A stretch of 64,000 bases of DNA from Sphagnum compactum. Lineage: Eukaryota; Bryophyta; Sphagnopsida; Sphagnales. The notes below the pieces were generated by a model. The model searched no databases. It saw only the letters and a list, made by a program, of their open reading frames with translations, and was not told where the DNA came from. Positions 11,324 to 23,855 of the stretch are shown piece after piece (the stretch's first letter is position 1; each line of letters begins with the position of its first letter). Location of the stretch: assembly GCA_965153455.1 (NCBI GenBank), contig OZ234499.1:16922271-16986270 (forward strand). Direction: 5' to 3'. The position numbers and the translations under genes are program-made.

Positions 11324-14300
11324 TGCTGCTCCACTCACTGAATAAGTCTTCTTAAAGAATGCTGCAAAGTCGTTGCTGCAACATCCCAGTTTCTCCTCAA
11401 GTCGATGCAAATTCATAGCCACAACTGTTTCAATGTGGGATGAGGTCCCATGCTCTAAAATCACTCATCATGCAGCATAAATGTCCCAGAACATGTATTC
11501 ACTCAACAACAACAAACTGTTCATTGTTTGATCTACGTGCTTCTGCACCAATCAATGGAATAAGCTGCTACTTTTGAGATCTGATCTGTTTGCTGTGTTC
11601 CTGATGTCCATATGGCTGGTTCTTACATTTTGGCATAAAAGAAGATAGAAAGCACAAAGCAGATAATGTTGATGATGCATCAACTAGCTCTATATACGTG
11701 TCATGCAAGGCTTCATGATCCAGATTTAACCACTAAAAGCCCAACCCACCTCCCTAGCAGAGAGCAGTTTCGACCTCCTGAAGCCACAGCAGCAATGGGT
11801 TGGTCTCTCCATTGGGATCCAGAAAATGCCATCATTCCATTTTTTCTAGAGCTTGTGGCCACAATTGCCACAGTCAAATCTCAGGTGGATTCACTGTTGA
11901 AACTGGAAGCTTATTTTTAAAATGTCACTACAATGTGAGGCGCAAAAAAACAGCAGATTTGAAGCCTGCTTCCCGCTTGGCAAGCCTACATGAGAGGCAA
12001 GAAGATCTGTTCAGGAAGTGCTGGACAATTGATGCAATCTCCATTCAAGGAGTTCAGTTCCTGCTTGCAAAAGTCTGGGGTTTTTCTTAGTTGTTAGAGC
12101 TGCCTCCTGTTAACGAGAATGAAACTATCTCCGGATGAATCTCCATTCTGCACAAAGTCTCCATGTAAGTTCTCAGGATGGAATTAGATTTTGCTTGACC
12201 TTTCAAGACATAGCTGCATGCAAAATTTCAGACCATTTCCACAACATCTGGTCACAACATGAGCGTCCAACTAGATGGTTTGCTAAACTGGTCATGCTCA
12301 TCTCAAATGGAATGTTAGAATACTTGGTTCATTTGTGTATTTCTTCATTCTCTGAATATCCTGAGCAATTATAGCCTCGTGTGGAGGCTTCTCCTCCCTT
12401 TCTGACAATCCCATCTCAAAGGGTTATATGAAGGAATGCAATGTGGCAAGAACCCTTTACCTCCATCACCAGAATTGGTTTGCATTTAGCTTTCCTATTT
12501 AGGCACGTTGGTGTGTAGGTATTTCGAAATCAAATGAACTGCAGACAGATCAGTTGGTCTAGATCAGACTCAGAATTATGGGAAGAGCCTGGATTTTACC
12601 ACCACAGGAGATGATGATGTCTCACAGCTCATCCTTGTAAAACAGAAAAGGAGGCTGTAGTTGATTTGATGGTGGGAGGAGGAATCCACAACTCATGAGG
12701 AGGCCACCCATAGTATAAATGCAAAGCTTTCCTCTTCATAAGCATGGCTTTTTAAAGCTCAGCATCTTTTTGCACATATACATTCACAGATATGAAGGCC
12801 ACAGTATTACCACGAGCAGTTGCATTTGAAGGGATGTTTTTCCATATGCTGAAATTGAAATCCCAGCCTAAACCATGAGTGATCTTCATACCAAGCTGCT
12901 GCATCATGTAGTGTACTGCCCTGAAGATCTCATGTAACCCACCTACTTAAGAATAGCCAGATGAAGACCAGGCCTGAGAGATCACAACTAACCTGAGGCA
13001 GTAGCAGAGGGATGCCCAGAGCATACACAGTCTGTTTGGTGGGTTTGATCCACCTAGCCTTTAGCTCTTTCACAAAAATAAGGATCATTCAAATGGGAAT
13101 TCCCTCAATAACATCTGGAAGGTGCTCTTCCAAGTCTTGTATTGTTACATACAGTGACCATCCCTCCACGATAATTCAAGCACACCCATTTGTTTCAAGT
13201 GATGGGTAATACTGCACAATCTGGATTTGGGGCCAGGACTTCTACTGCAGCACTTATGCTTTCAATACACATCCACACTCTTTACCTTCCATTTCATCCT
13301 TAGTCTTCCCCAGATTTTAAGGTTCCTGAAACCTTAAAATCTTTCCCAATTAGTTGGTGTAACCATACAGAGGGTGCTTGGTCACAAAACATCAACAGGC
13401 ACCTGGACTTTATCTCTCTCTTAGAGCTTGTGAATACTGCCATGAACTCTTCACGTGGACTCTTTGCACTGCAATACAAAGAAAAGGGTACAGAAGCACC
13501 AGTTGACTGAAATGAAGACGATCCATGGCCCTGATGCATTGCCTTTGTACAGTGGGTTTTTATGGTGTACAGAGGGCATTATGACTCTTGAAATGCCACC
13601 CTTAAAATGTAAAGTGCCTCCTGTGATTGGATAAAATATTCCACTCTATAAGGGTGCCTCCAGATACACTACAAAACTTCAGGGAGGGCTTTACTTACCT
13701 AGGAATTCCATGTCATTGCGAGCCAAAAGTCATGCAGGAGTAGTAAAGATCATGGCTGCAACCAAAGAAACCCAGCTGCATTATGCAGTCAAGAATACTA
13801 CCCATATTGCATGTGCTTGAGCTGTTGTTTGCAGGATACAAGCAATTGAACAGCGCAGAGGTTACACATGTGACAAAAAAACAGGGTTACTAAATGCCCA
13901 TTCACAACTCCTGCTGTTATCTCATTGGTAAGTTGGTGGTATGAGAGATTTTTTTTCTGGGCATTATTCACATATTACTATTTTGTAGCAGAAACTTTGA
14001 GCTGACATCCTTGTTGGCATTGTCTAGTAATTCAGCCTTCAGTGAAAGGTTGACTGACATTTCATCCATCAATGAACATTTCATGTATGTGAACTGGAGA
14101 TTAGAGAAGATTTTTAAATTTTTCTCCCCAATAAAATGGTGGAATGTCATCGTCCTCTGTCATCCTCCTCCAAGCTCTCTGCATCCAATCTTGTTGCAAA
14201 CAGTCTTGGCTTACGAACATCACAAATGGAGGAAACTTCTTCAACCTTTTGAAGAAAGAATTAAATTTGTTTTGTAGATTCCAAATACCAAAAATCCCTC

Positions 14301-15618
14301 TTATGAGAATCATCAGGAAGCAACAGCAATTATGGCTACTGCATGCAGCCAGGGTTCGGATTTACACAAGCAATTTGACACAAAGGACAACAAAAGAACA
14401 TAAAATTGGATGATTGAAGGGTTAGTAATATTCACAATTTGTTGGTTGAATATTACTAACCAACAACAAAACTACTCAAATCCCCTCATCTGACAACCAA
14501 CCAACTACCCATTCAAGAAAAGAACAATATTCAATCCTTTAAGGTTGAAATAGTGGTGTTGACATTGAGAACAATTGCAAGCAGAAAAATGGCAACAACA
14601 ACATCAGCCTTGAGTAGGAAACAACCCACAAATGATGATGTTATAAGATGGTTAAATGATGGTGGAAAGATGTTAGTAAGTCGCACTACACACAACTTTA
14701 GGTTTAGGTCCGAATGTAAAAATAAAAAATAATGGTATTTTCAAAATCCAGAAGGCCAAGTTGACAACTTAGTGGGGACCTTCCAGATGTCTGAAGTTCT
14801 CGTGACATCTTTGGCTACGAGAGAGTCCCCAAAATACACTAAAAACATTTGGGTGATTCTTTACAATGATATTTTGAGTTAGAGGTATGTTAGTGTCTAT
14901 TACAAAGTTTTTATAATTAATTAATTAATTAATTATTCTTATTTTAAATTTTTATAGTGAAAATAAGAAAACTTATCCCATGATTCTTTGGTGCTAAAAA
15001 AAAAAGGTCACCAGATCTTTTCCCTTTTGTGATGATCTTCTTGCTTCCAAAGGTCACAATCATAGCTAGTTATTAACCTTACAGATGGCCTCGGATCCCT
15101 TTGCTATAGTATCCAAAAAAAAGAGTCATGTTCATGATATACCCAGTTGTCATTGATGAAAAATTGAATTCACTTATGTATATGTTTTAACTTGGAATTC
15201 TTAATGTGATTTCAGAATGATGATCATTATGTTGCATTTTAATTGATGATCATCACAATGACTTTCCATACAACCATGACACTCCATTATTGAGTATCTT
15301 TAAATTATATGATTAAATTATAAAGAAGATCTCCAAAATTTAACACTAAAACTTTAAATTCTAAATTTGATGTAGGAATTAAACTCCTAAACTAAGTGAA
15401 TGCAAAAGTTTAGTTAGAAACTAGAACTATAAGTTTAAAAAATTAACAAATTAAAATTAAACTTTCAAATTCACATCAACATATATTTTCATATGAAAGT
15501 AGGTAACATTCGTTATGTAAATTTGAAAGTTTGTGGATATAGATATTAAATTAAGAAAAATTGGTCTGGAACAAATATCTAATTTTTAGTCTTTTGTGTG
15601 TTATTGCAATAGCATATT
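11324..15618. other. Non-coding interval, 4.3 kb
   Basis: The first few hundred bases should hold the 3' UTR and poly(A) site of the DUF3455 gene, but no single signal stands out. A (TTAA)n run lies at 14914-14935. Past 14.5 kb the sequence becomes very AT-rich. A weakly protein-like frame at 13300-13540 (-) has no recognisable domain and was not called. Confidence 0.5.
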
Positions 15619-15622
15619 CATG

Positions 15623-16568
15623 TGTAATGCGAAGGTAGGTGGACAGATTCAATGTGAACACTGAACTGTGTTTGGGATCTAGGTCTGTTTGAGGCGGCCA
15701 CCTTTTTGTTTTCGGCGCTCATTACTGCTGCATGGAGTGCATGGTTGCTTTCTCCCTTGCTTTGTGTGCTTTAGGATAATTTTGGGAGATGGCGACGGAG
15801 AATGATGAATGCTGATGGTGCCGAATTGATGAAAAACGAGCGGCGACGGCGAACGGTGAGGCTTCGGAGGGAAGCTTACGGAATCTCAAAAAGCTTTTGT
15901 GTGGCTCTGGAGGTGTGGAGTGTATCTTTTTCCCGGACTGCAAGAAGGTTTAGCTCGAAAGGTAGGAGAGAGAGAGGGGAGACAGACAATTTTGGTTGGT
16001 GTTAGAGGAGAAAGATCAGGAGGCTAGAATGGGATTAGCAGAATAATTTTGGGAGGTGTGTGGATCTGTAGAAGCTGGAACTGTAGAAGTTTGGTAGTTG
16101 GATGGACATGGTGATGGTGTAAAGTTTTGTAGCTAGGTGACTTTGGCTGAACGCCTGAATTTCCGCTGCGCCTGGTAGTCAGTCAAATGGTTGTTGTTGT
16201 TGCAGAAGAATTAGAGAGAAAGAGAAAGAGAAAGAGAGTCGGAACAGCACTGAAGCTGTTGTTTTGTGAGTCTTCTGATGTCCCGAGAGCTTGTGCTTTC
16301 GGGATTGTACATATTTTGTAAATGCAATGGAAAGTTTCTTTGTTTGATACCTGTGTGAGCGATGAGGAATAAGAAGGATGCTTGAGGTTGGTCGTGTTGT
16401 TGTGTCTGTACATCTCCGATCTGTGAGGTGGGGAGGAAAGAGCCGGTCAGTAGTTGCTGTGTGAGAAGGTTTGGAGTTCTGTGTGAATAGAGAAGATCAG
16501 CAGAGTTCAGTCGATAGGGTTCGTTGGCCACAGTAGATGTGTTGTGCGTTCTATGGACCCCTCCTTTT
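15623..16568 (+). repeat. 5' LTR of element A
   Basis: It matches 22904-23851 almost base for base and starts TGTAATGCG. The 3' LTR ends TTGGTTACA, but the 5' copy runs from TTTTTGGT straight into the primer site. This suggests a small deletion between two TGGT words that fused the LTR end with the primer-binding site. The antisense short frames inside both LTRs are duplicates of each other and not genes. Confidence 0.9.
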
Positions 16569-16580
16569 TGGTATTAGAGC
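16569..16580 (+). other. Primer-binding site, initiator-Met tRNA type
   Basis: TGGTATTAGAGC differs at one base from the TGGTATCAGAGC complementary to the 3' end of plant initiator methionine tRNA, the usual primer of Ty3/gypsy elements. It abuts the 5' LTR. Confidence 0.85.
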
Positions 16581-17530
16581 ATGGTTCCGATGTCTGAGAG
16601 TTTGGTAGCACCTGTAGTGGTCTAAATAGAATGAATGTCAGTGATCATGTTTTCGTCTAGTGGCGAAGGAGTTCCGGTGGAACCTGTGAATCAGGAAGAT
16701 CGTGAGCTGAACATCATCCGTAGATTTGATTTTGTCACTATTCAGAATGGCCCACAAAGAGGGGCGGCGATTCTGCGTTTCTTAGGATTTGGAGTTATGC
16801 GTCTAGTAGGATAGATACCGACGAGGTTAGAGTAGGAGACATTGCTGTTGAGATAACGCATAGTGGTTTCCACACAACAGCCCGAGTTTGGCTGAAGGTT
16901 ACCGATGGAGCAAGGGCCTGGGCTTACACATCAGAACTACAGGAGAACTTTTACTATACCTCCTACCTTGCGTAGGGTGGATCCTGCGTATTCAGCAAGG
17001 ACAAAGTGCACTGCCGAGGCTAGGAGATATCTGGATCCCCAAGTTTGCAGCTTCACCGAGTCACTTTGTGCGATTGTTCATACCAGGCATAGAAGACCTA
17101 TTTCAGGCGGGCGACCGATTGCTTCGGGTTGAACATAGTGGATCCCGATCTCGCCTCATTAGCTAGCGAATCTGGCGAAGCCAGGATGGCGAATGGAGAC
17201 TCCAGCAGGAATCAACTGATGAATAGAAGTTCGCTACTGTTCCATCTGTTTATCCACCATTGAAGCCGATCCATGAAGGAGTGCAGGCCGAGTTCGATGG
17301 ATGAATCGGATCGCAGTTGGTTTTGTTGCAAGGATCAGAACCGAGTACAGGAGCTAAGATTCTGAGTGATTTTATTTGTGCATCTGTTTTCCTTTTGAAA
17401 AGCTGTGTGTGTGTGTGTGTGGAAGGGTTGAACTGCAACAAATAGACAGTTGTTGAGTTTCTATATTTTTGAGGACTTTGTGTCTGTAAGCAGTTTTGCA
17501 ATTTTTCTGTCCTCATTACGCATCTGCAGA
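16581..17530 (+). other. Leader of element A
   Basis: About 950 bp separate the primer site from the gag ATG. Short frames at 16888-17166 have no recognised motif. A (GT)n run lies at 17403-17420. This may be a long untranslated leader or a decayed extra frame. Confidence 0.5.
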
Positions 17531-18360
17531 ATGATTAGTCCACAGGGCATGGACAAATTGTTCTGGGGGCGCGATCATGAAGACGTCAGCGATTGGGCTG
17601 AAAGGCTCAGTATGGCTGCTGAGGTGCGCGACCTCAATGCGGACAAACTTTTCAAGATTGCCAAGCTCAATCTGAGAGGCAGGGCCCGGGAGTGGTTCAG
17701 AAAGCTACAGCCGGCGCCGGCCCACTGGCTTGAGCTGAGAACATTGATTTTGCAGAAGTATGGCAATGTGGACACTGACGACATTCGAATGAAGCTCGAT
17801 GTCATCAAGTAGGAACCCAAGGAGCGGGTGCAGAAATATTTTGAGCGATTGGATAAACTGTTTCAGCGGGGGAAAATTCCCGATGCCGAACAGAGGAGGC
17901 GATTTCTGGGTAAGTTGAGACCAGAAATTAGGAAGATATGTGTTGTTAGAACGTATGCTGACATAGAAGAGATGGTGGGTGCTGCCACAGAACTCGAAAG
18001 GGTGCTGGGTGAGCTCGGCGAAACTCCATTCGAACCTCTAAAGGAAGAGCAGGAGGAAGGAGTTGCAGAGACAATGATGGAAAAGCAAGTCAATGCTTTC
18101 AATGATACGCTTATCAATTTCATGAAGGGGAATGTGTCTAAACCAGTCGCATTATCCTCTTCCAGCATGTTGGAGTGTGCCAAATTTGTAAAGGAGGAGA
18201 CCACACCGCCATAACATGTCCGAGGCTTAATGAACCCCGGCCCAAATGTGCCAAATGTGGGATGCCGCATAGGACAGAGAATTGTGGTGTGAAGTGTTCT
18301 TTCTGTGCAGGGTTAGGGCACTCAGAGGACAGATGCTGGAAGAAGCCAAGGGATGGGAAG
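17531..18360 (+). pseudogene. gag of element A (capsid and nucleocapsid), broken
   Basis: The ATG at 17531 begins MISPQGMDKLFWGR. The capsid part has the retrotransposon gag features (ADKLFKIAKLNLRGRAREWF, then ...LILQKYG). A TAG at 17810-17812 interrupts it; the same frame continues with EPKERVQKYFERLDKLF. A frame change of -1 sense occurs between about 18130 and 18175. It then leads into three consecutive zinc knuckles: CQIC...H...C, CAKC...H...C and CSFC...H...C (about 18178-18345). Most gags have one or two, so three is notable. The TAG fits a CAG-to-TAG change. No slippery heptamer is obvious at the shift, so I read it as an indel and not programmed frameshifting. Confidence 0.85.
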
Positions 18361-21213
18361 ACGCACCCCGGATCAGCTAACTTCCTAGAGGTGATGCTGG
18401 ATGATGAGGAAGCGACCCTGTGCCAGCTTAACAAGCTGTGTGGGGGTGAGAACTTGTTCTCCTACACTCGGGTACCAAGAAGAAGAATGCCTGTGGAGGT
18501 GACACCAGCAGCGTCAGGACTAACTCTTGATCCAACAATCGAAGGAGCAGGAGCCAATCGGGAGGAGTCTGTCAGATCGAAGATTCTGTCCCATTTTATT
18601 AAAGGGAAGATATCACTGACGCCAATGGAGACAGTGATGATGATACCAGGAAAGTTGGAGCACCTGGAGAATCTGGTGAAGGTAGCTCGAAAGAAGAAAG
18701 ATGCGGAGGCTGCAAACACTCAAGTGTCGATGGTTTTAGCTGTCCCAACACTCAGACGTCTGTATATCAGCAAGACGCACAGGAGCAAAACGCTCCACCT
18801 TTCGGTCGAAGTGAACCAGTGTTTAATTGAAGGACTGGTGGATACTGGAGCATCCATGTCAGTCATGGCAGCTGTAGTAGTTTGAGAGCTGGGTCTAATG
18901 CATTTAGTGTCTGGATCGGAGACATACAAGACGGCCTCAGGTGCCATTACACAGGCACTCGGCCGAATTAGTGAGGTGCCGATAAAGGTCGGGGGAGTGC
19001 AATGCAGGATGACTTTCATGGTTGTGGATACGGATAGCTATGACATTTTACTAGGGCTTGATCTGCTGATCAAGATTGGCGCGATTGTGGATGTTGAGCA
19101 GGGACTGATCCAAGTTAGACGAGGTCCTAGGGCTGATGTGGAAGTGCTGCCACTCACCATGGTAAACTTGATGCAGAGATCGGACTTAGCCACTGGTGAC
19201 TGCAATAACGATTGTACTGGGAAATACACATCTGGAGAATCGGAGGCAATGGACGGAGCGTCCTACTTGTCTCAACAGAGCATTAGTGAGCAAATCGCCG
19301 AGCTGGAATCTGAGTCTGATTCTGGCTCAAGCGAAGACTCTGATGAAGGGAATCAAGCGGTGGGTACGACTGAGGAAGAATCTGAGTTCGGGAATACCGA
19401 ACTTGAAAATTTAGTGTTGTCAGAGGGGCCACAGCAAATTCTGCAATTCATGCTGCAGGACAAGGCTGCTGATTTCATGAAGGAGGAGGTCACTGACAAC
19501 GATGACTATGCTGACTGGATCCAATGGGCTGCTGATGTTGAGCAACGCAAGCAGAAGCCCTCGGAAGCAAGGAATGCAGGACAAGAATCTGTACTACTGC
19601 AGTTTCAATAGATGGAGGTCGTTGACCCGTACGACTGTGTCAAGGAGCGAATCATGAAGAACCCCAAGGAGGATACACGATGGGGCGAGATTTGTCAGAA
19701 GATTCGAATTGATCAGCACCTGGACAAAGGGATGGAACGACAGCTGTGGACAGTCCTAGAGCAATATCAAGATGTATTCGCCTGGAACAAAGGGGAGCTT
19801 GGGTGTTGCAACGTTGGAGAACATCTAATCGACACACAAAGGTTCCCACCTTGTAAGGTAGCCCCTGGTCGATTGTCATATTGGGAGGAGACTGAGGTAA
19901 ACAGGCAGATTAATGTGTTGGTTGAGTTGGGAAAAATGAGGCTAAGCAACTCACCATACGCTTGCCGGGTAACTCTACCTGTCAAGAAGGATGGAAGCAG
20001 GAGATTCTGTGGGGACTACAGACCCCTCAACTTACAAACTCGGAGGGATTCATTCCCTATGCCCCTAGTAGAAGATGTGATATCTCAATTGGGGAAGTCA
20101 GCATGGTTCACTACATTGGATTTACAATCGGGATTTTGGCAGATCAGGATGGCTCTTGAGGTAATGGGAAAGACAGCGCTTGTTACCAAGAACGGTCTGT
20201 TTGAGTGGACTGTCATGCCATTCGGACTCAAAAACGCCACGAGTACCTTTACGTGAACCATGACCGAAGTCTTCAAGGATTTGGGGAACTCATTCCTGAA
20301 AATTTTCGTTGATGACCTCAATGTCCACAGTGAAGAATGGCAAGATCATCTTCAACATCTGGGAGTTGTACTCTCCAGACTCAGGGAAGTGAACCTGAAA
20401 TTGAACCCGAGCAAGTGCTGTTTTGCTGCAGGAAGTGTTGTTTTCCTAGGACATGTAGTCAGCAAAGAAGGGACTAGGCCTGACCCTAGTAAGATCGATG
20501 CGGTACGGGGATTTCCGGCGCCTACAATAGTCGTCAATGTCAGATCCTTCCTAGGACTGACAGGGTACTACCGCATATATATTAAGGGATATTCAAAACT
20601 GGCAGGACCTTTGTTTGAATTCACTAAGAAGGATGTGGTTTTTGTCTGGAACCAGGACTGCCAGAGGGCGTTTAACGCTTTGAAGAAGGCACTTATAGGA
20701 GCTCCAATTCTGGTGAGGCCCAATTTCAAGGAGCCCTTTTTCCTTGATGTGGATTGGTCGACCAAGGGAGTTGGTGCTATCCTGTCGCAGAAAGAGGGTA
20801 GATTCAAGAAGGTCATAGCCTACGCCAGCAAGGCATTGACGGTGGCACAAAAGAAGTTTCACCCCATGGAAGGAGAGTGCTATGCTTTGATCTGGGGAAT
20901 CTTACACTTCAGACAGTACTTGCACAGAACTCACTTCACATTGAGGACGGACCATAAGCCGCTCGAATGGTTGGCGACTGTATCAGATGCACATGGAAGA
21001 AAGGGTAGATGGATTGACCTGCTGCAGGACTACAGCTTCAAGATAGTCCACAGGCCAGGAGTGAGGCATGCGAATGCTGATGCCCTGAGTCGGAATCCAG
21101 TGAGGCAAGCTATGGATGATGAGGATTTCCATCAGGAAATCCAGGATGATCAGCACACACAGCATGGAGTGGTCGAGACGGCTGAGAAGATATTGTCTGT
21201 TCGGCATGGTTAG
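18361..21213 (+). pseudogene. Protease, reverse transcriptase and RNase H of element A, interrupted by stops
   Basis: One frame runs throughout, broken by TGA 18883-18885, TAG 19609-19611, TGA 20254-20256 and TAG 21211-21213. The aspartic protease motif DTGAS lies at about 18841, with the later ILLGLDLL strand. Reverse transcriptase shows VKKDGSRRFCGDYRPLN, TLDLQSGFWQI, MPFGLKNA and an FVDD active site at 20305-20316 (YVDD/YIDD in most relatives). RNase H shows a DVDWS start near 20742, a HPMEGECYAL segment, TDHKPLEW and ANADALSR at the end. Both TGA stops are explained by CGA-to-TGA and both TAGs by CAG-to-TAG. For example, the TGA at 20254 sits where relatives have R or Q in the TFxRTM motif. 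Confidence 0.9.
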
Positions 21214-21502
21214 CATATGGAGTGGCGTGGGAACAAGAGGCAGTTGAGGGAACATACTGAGCATCGCGGGTGTCGTCCCGGGATCAAACATTGGCACAGC
21301 TCGGATCCCCACCACCTGTTTATGATTGACTTGGTGACTGCAAATGATTCAGGGGAGGAGGCGACCCCAAGGGCAGAACGGTTGGATGTAGCTTGAGGAT
21401 GAAGACCTGGAGGTTGATCAGGGTAAGCAGAGACATTGGAAGGGCCAGGTAAGGTGTTATAACAGAAGACAATAGCTAGAACTGGTTCTAGCTGCTCAAG
21501 GA

Positions 21503-22858
21503 ATGTCTGAGGTCGGAGGCCATGAAATCAACTTGACCATTGTGGATGAAGCAGATAAGAGTGGAGGTGAGATGAAGGGCCCTGACATCTGGCAGGATAC
21601 GACCTGTCTGGCACTCCTGAAAGAAGGAGTGTTGCCAGAATTGATTGAACTTGAAGAGAGCAAGAGGGTGAGAAAAAGAGCAGCCAGCTACTGTTGGAAG
21701 GAGCAGAAGCTCTTCTTCAAGGATCTCTACGTACCCAGACCTGAGGAGAAGAGATCAGTGGTACTGCAGATGCATGAGGATCTGGGACACTCGGGCGAAT
21801 AGAGGCTCTTGTCCGAGATCTGTCGAAGGTATTTCTGGCATTGTCGAACTAAGGACGTCAAATCAGTGGTTAGGAGTTGCCAGCAATGTCAGCTGGTCAA
21901 GAGTGAAGGAAGCGTCCGATCCGGGGATGAGAGGCTCAAAAGCATCCCTGTCTGTGATTTGTTTTACAGAGTGGCGATGGACACCGCGGGGCCACTGCCT
22001 GAGACCAAGGCAGGAAACAAGTATATCCTTGTGGCTATCGACCATTACTCCAAATGGTGTGAAGCCAAGGCCGTGGCGGATCATGGTGCTAGAACGGCAG
22101 CCAGGTTTCTTGAGGACGATTTGATTTGTAGATATGGAGTACCTGGTTTCATACTGACTGACAACGGAGGGGAGTGGGGTGCAGAGTTTGAAATTATGTG
22201 CAAGGACTATGCTATACAACATCAGCGCACTGCCCCTCAATGGCCCCAGTGCAACGGGATGGCGGAACGCATGATCAAAACCATCAAGCATGGTATCATA
22301 GTTCTAGCCACGAATCCTGCGAATGTGGATTGCTGGGATGAACACCTGGCTAAGGTCTTGTTTGGGTACAGATGTGGGGTCCAGGCGAGCACCAAGTTCT
22401 CGCCATTCATGGTTCTAACCGGTCGATCACTGCGACTCAGAGCTGACAACTATCTAAGTGCGCTGACTTGTGTTGTGGATGATGGAGTTGATGTTGAACA
22501 GATTGCAGCACAATTCCTGGAAAAGGTAAGGCTCATAGCAAGCATACATGAGAGCGTATTGCTCAATGTAGAGCAGGCACAAAAGAGACAGCGAAGCACG
22601 TATGCAGACAGGAAAGGCAAACACCTGTTTGAAGGTCTCATTGCTGGAGAGACTATGGTCAAGATGAAAAGGCCAGGCAAGAAGCGCGCGTTGGCCGCAA
22701 GCTGGGAAGGCCCATACCAGTTTGTTGGGCATGTGGATGGGAAAGGGAACTATGACTTTGAGGAAGGCTGTCGCTTGTGTATCGTTCAAGATGCTGATGG
22801 AAGGCAGTGGGAGAGATCAAGGAGGGACCTACAGATCTACCACATGCAACCCAATTAA
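21503..22858 (+). pseudogene. Integrase of element A, one stop and an upstream frame change
   Basis: Relative to the RNase H frame this piece is shifted by +1; the change lies between 21394 (TGA) and 21503. The zinc-binding HHCC part runs through LGHSGE, a TAG at 21800-21802 (CAG expected), RLLSEICRRYFW and CQQC. The catalytic triad is D (MDTAG, 21980), D (TDNGG, 22160) and E (MAERM, 22265), with 34 residues between the last two where 35 is usual. The C-terminal domain carries a WEGPYQF motif in place of GPY/F. The frame ends at TAA 22856-22858 with IYHMQPN, and no chromodomain follows, so this is not a typical chromovirus. Confidence 0.88.
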
Positions 22859-22903
22859 GCCGAGCTGAGGGACTCAACTGTTTAAGAACGGCGGGGTTAC
22901 ATA

Positions 22904-23851
22904 TGTAATGCGAAGGTAGGTGGACAGATTCAGTGTGAACACTGAACTGTGTTTGGGATCTAGGTCTGTTTGAGGCGGCCACCTTTTTGTTTTCGGCGCT
23001 CATTACTGCTGCATGGAGTGCATGGTTGCTTTCTCCCTTGCTTTGTGTGCTTTAGGATAATCTTGGGAGATGGCGGCGGAGAATGATGAATGTTGATGGT
23101 GCCGAATTGATGAAAAACGAGCGGCGACGGCGAACGGTGAGGCTTCGGAGGGAAGCTTACGGAATCTCAAAAAGCTTTTGTGTGGCTCTGGAGGTGTGGA
23201 GTGTATCTTTTTCCCGGACTGCAAGAAGGTTTAGCTCGGAAGGTAGGAGAGAGAGAGGGGAGACAGACAATTTTGGTTGGTGTTAGAGGAGAAAGATCAG
23301 GAGGCTAGAATGGGATTAGCAGAATAATTTTGGGAGGTGTGTGGATCTGTAGAAGCTGGAACTGTAGAAGTTTGGTAGTTGGATGGACATGGTGATGGTG
23401 TAAAGCTCTGTAGCTAGGTGACTTTGGTTGAACGCCTGAATTTCCGCTGCGCCTGGTAGTCAGTCAAATGGTTGTTGTTGTTGCAGAAGAATTAGAGAGA
23501 AAGAGAAAGAGAGTCGGAACAGCACTGAAGCTGTTGTTTTGTGAGTCTTCTGATGTCCCGAGAGCTTGTGCTTTCGGGATTGTACATATTTTGTAAATGC
23601 ATTGGAAAGTTTCTTTGTTTGATACCTGTGTGAGCGGTGAGGAAGAAGAAGGATGCTTGAGGTTGGTCGTGTTGTTGTGTCTGTACATCTCCGATCTGTG
23701 AGGTGGGGAGGAAAGAGCCGGTCAATAGTTGCTGTGTGAGAAGGTTTGGAGTTCTGTGTGAATAGAGAAGATCAGCAGAGTTCAGTCGATAGGGTTCGTT
23801 GGCCACAGTAGATGTGTTGTGCGTTCTATGGACCCCTCCTTTTTGGTTACA
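22904..23851 (+). repeat. 3' LTR of element A
   Basis: It runs TGTAA...TTACA and is 948 bp long. It is nearly identical to the 5' LTR; the purine-rich run is one AGAAAG unit shorter. The polypurine tract should lie just before it (aagaacggcgggg, 22884-22896 is the best candidate, though weak). Confidence 0.9.
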
Positions 23852-23855
23852 CATG

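Larger units (their letters stand above)
15623..23851 (+). mobile_element. Ty3/gypsy LTR retrotransposon A (no chromodomain), disabled
   Basis: Two near-identical LTRs flank a gag-pol region in the order gag, protease, reverse transcriptase, RNase H, integrase, which defines Ty3/gypsy. The LTR ends read TGTAA...TTACA in the 3' copy. CATG lies immediately outside both ends (15619-15622 and 23852-23855) and is probably the target duplication, though only 4 bp match instead of the usual 5. The LTRs differ at about a dozen positions plus one 6-bp unit of an AGAAAG run, about 1.3%, so the insertion is young. The coding region carries at least six in-frame stops and two frame changes, so this copy cannot make its own proteins. 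Confidence 0.93.

Noticed and set aside
13300-13540. Minus-strand frame with a somewhat natural composition (SPREEFMAVFTSSKREI)
   Set aside because: It is short, no known domain was recognised and there is no start context. It could be an old gene relic but cannot be supported.
15722-16531. Frames of 73-106 codons on both strands inside the 5' LTR, with near-identical twins at 23003-23854
   Set aside because: They lie wholly inside the LTRs and are duplicated because the LTRs are. No domain or evolutionary constraint is visible.
17810-21802. In-frame stops of element A as programmed readthrough signals
   Set aside because: At least six stops are spread through every domain and combined with frame changes. 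Programmed readthrough uses one stop, usually at the gag-pol border.
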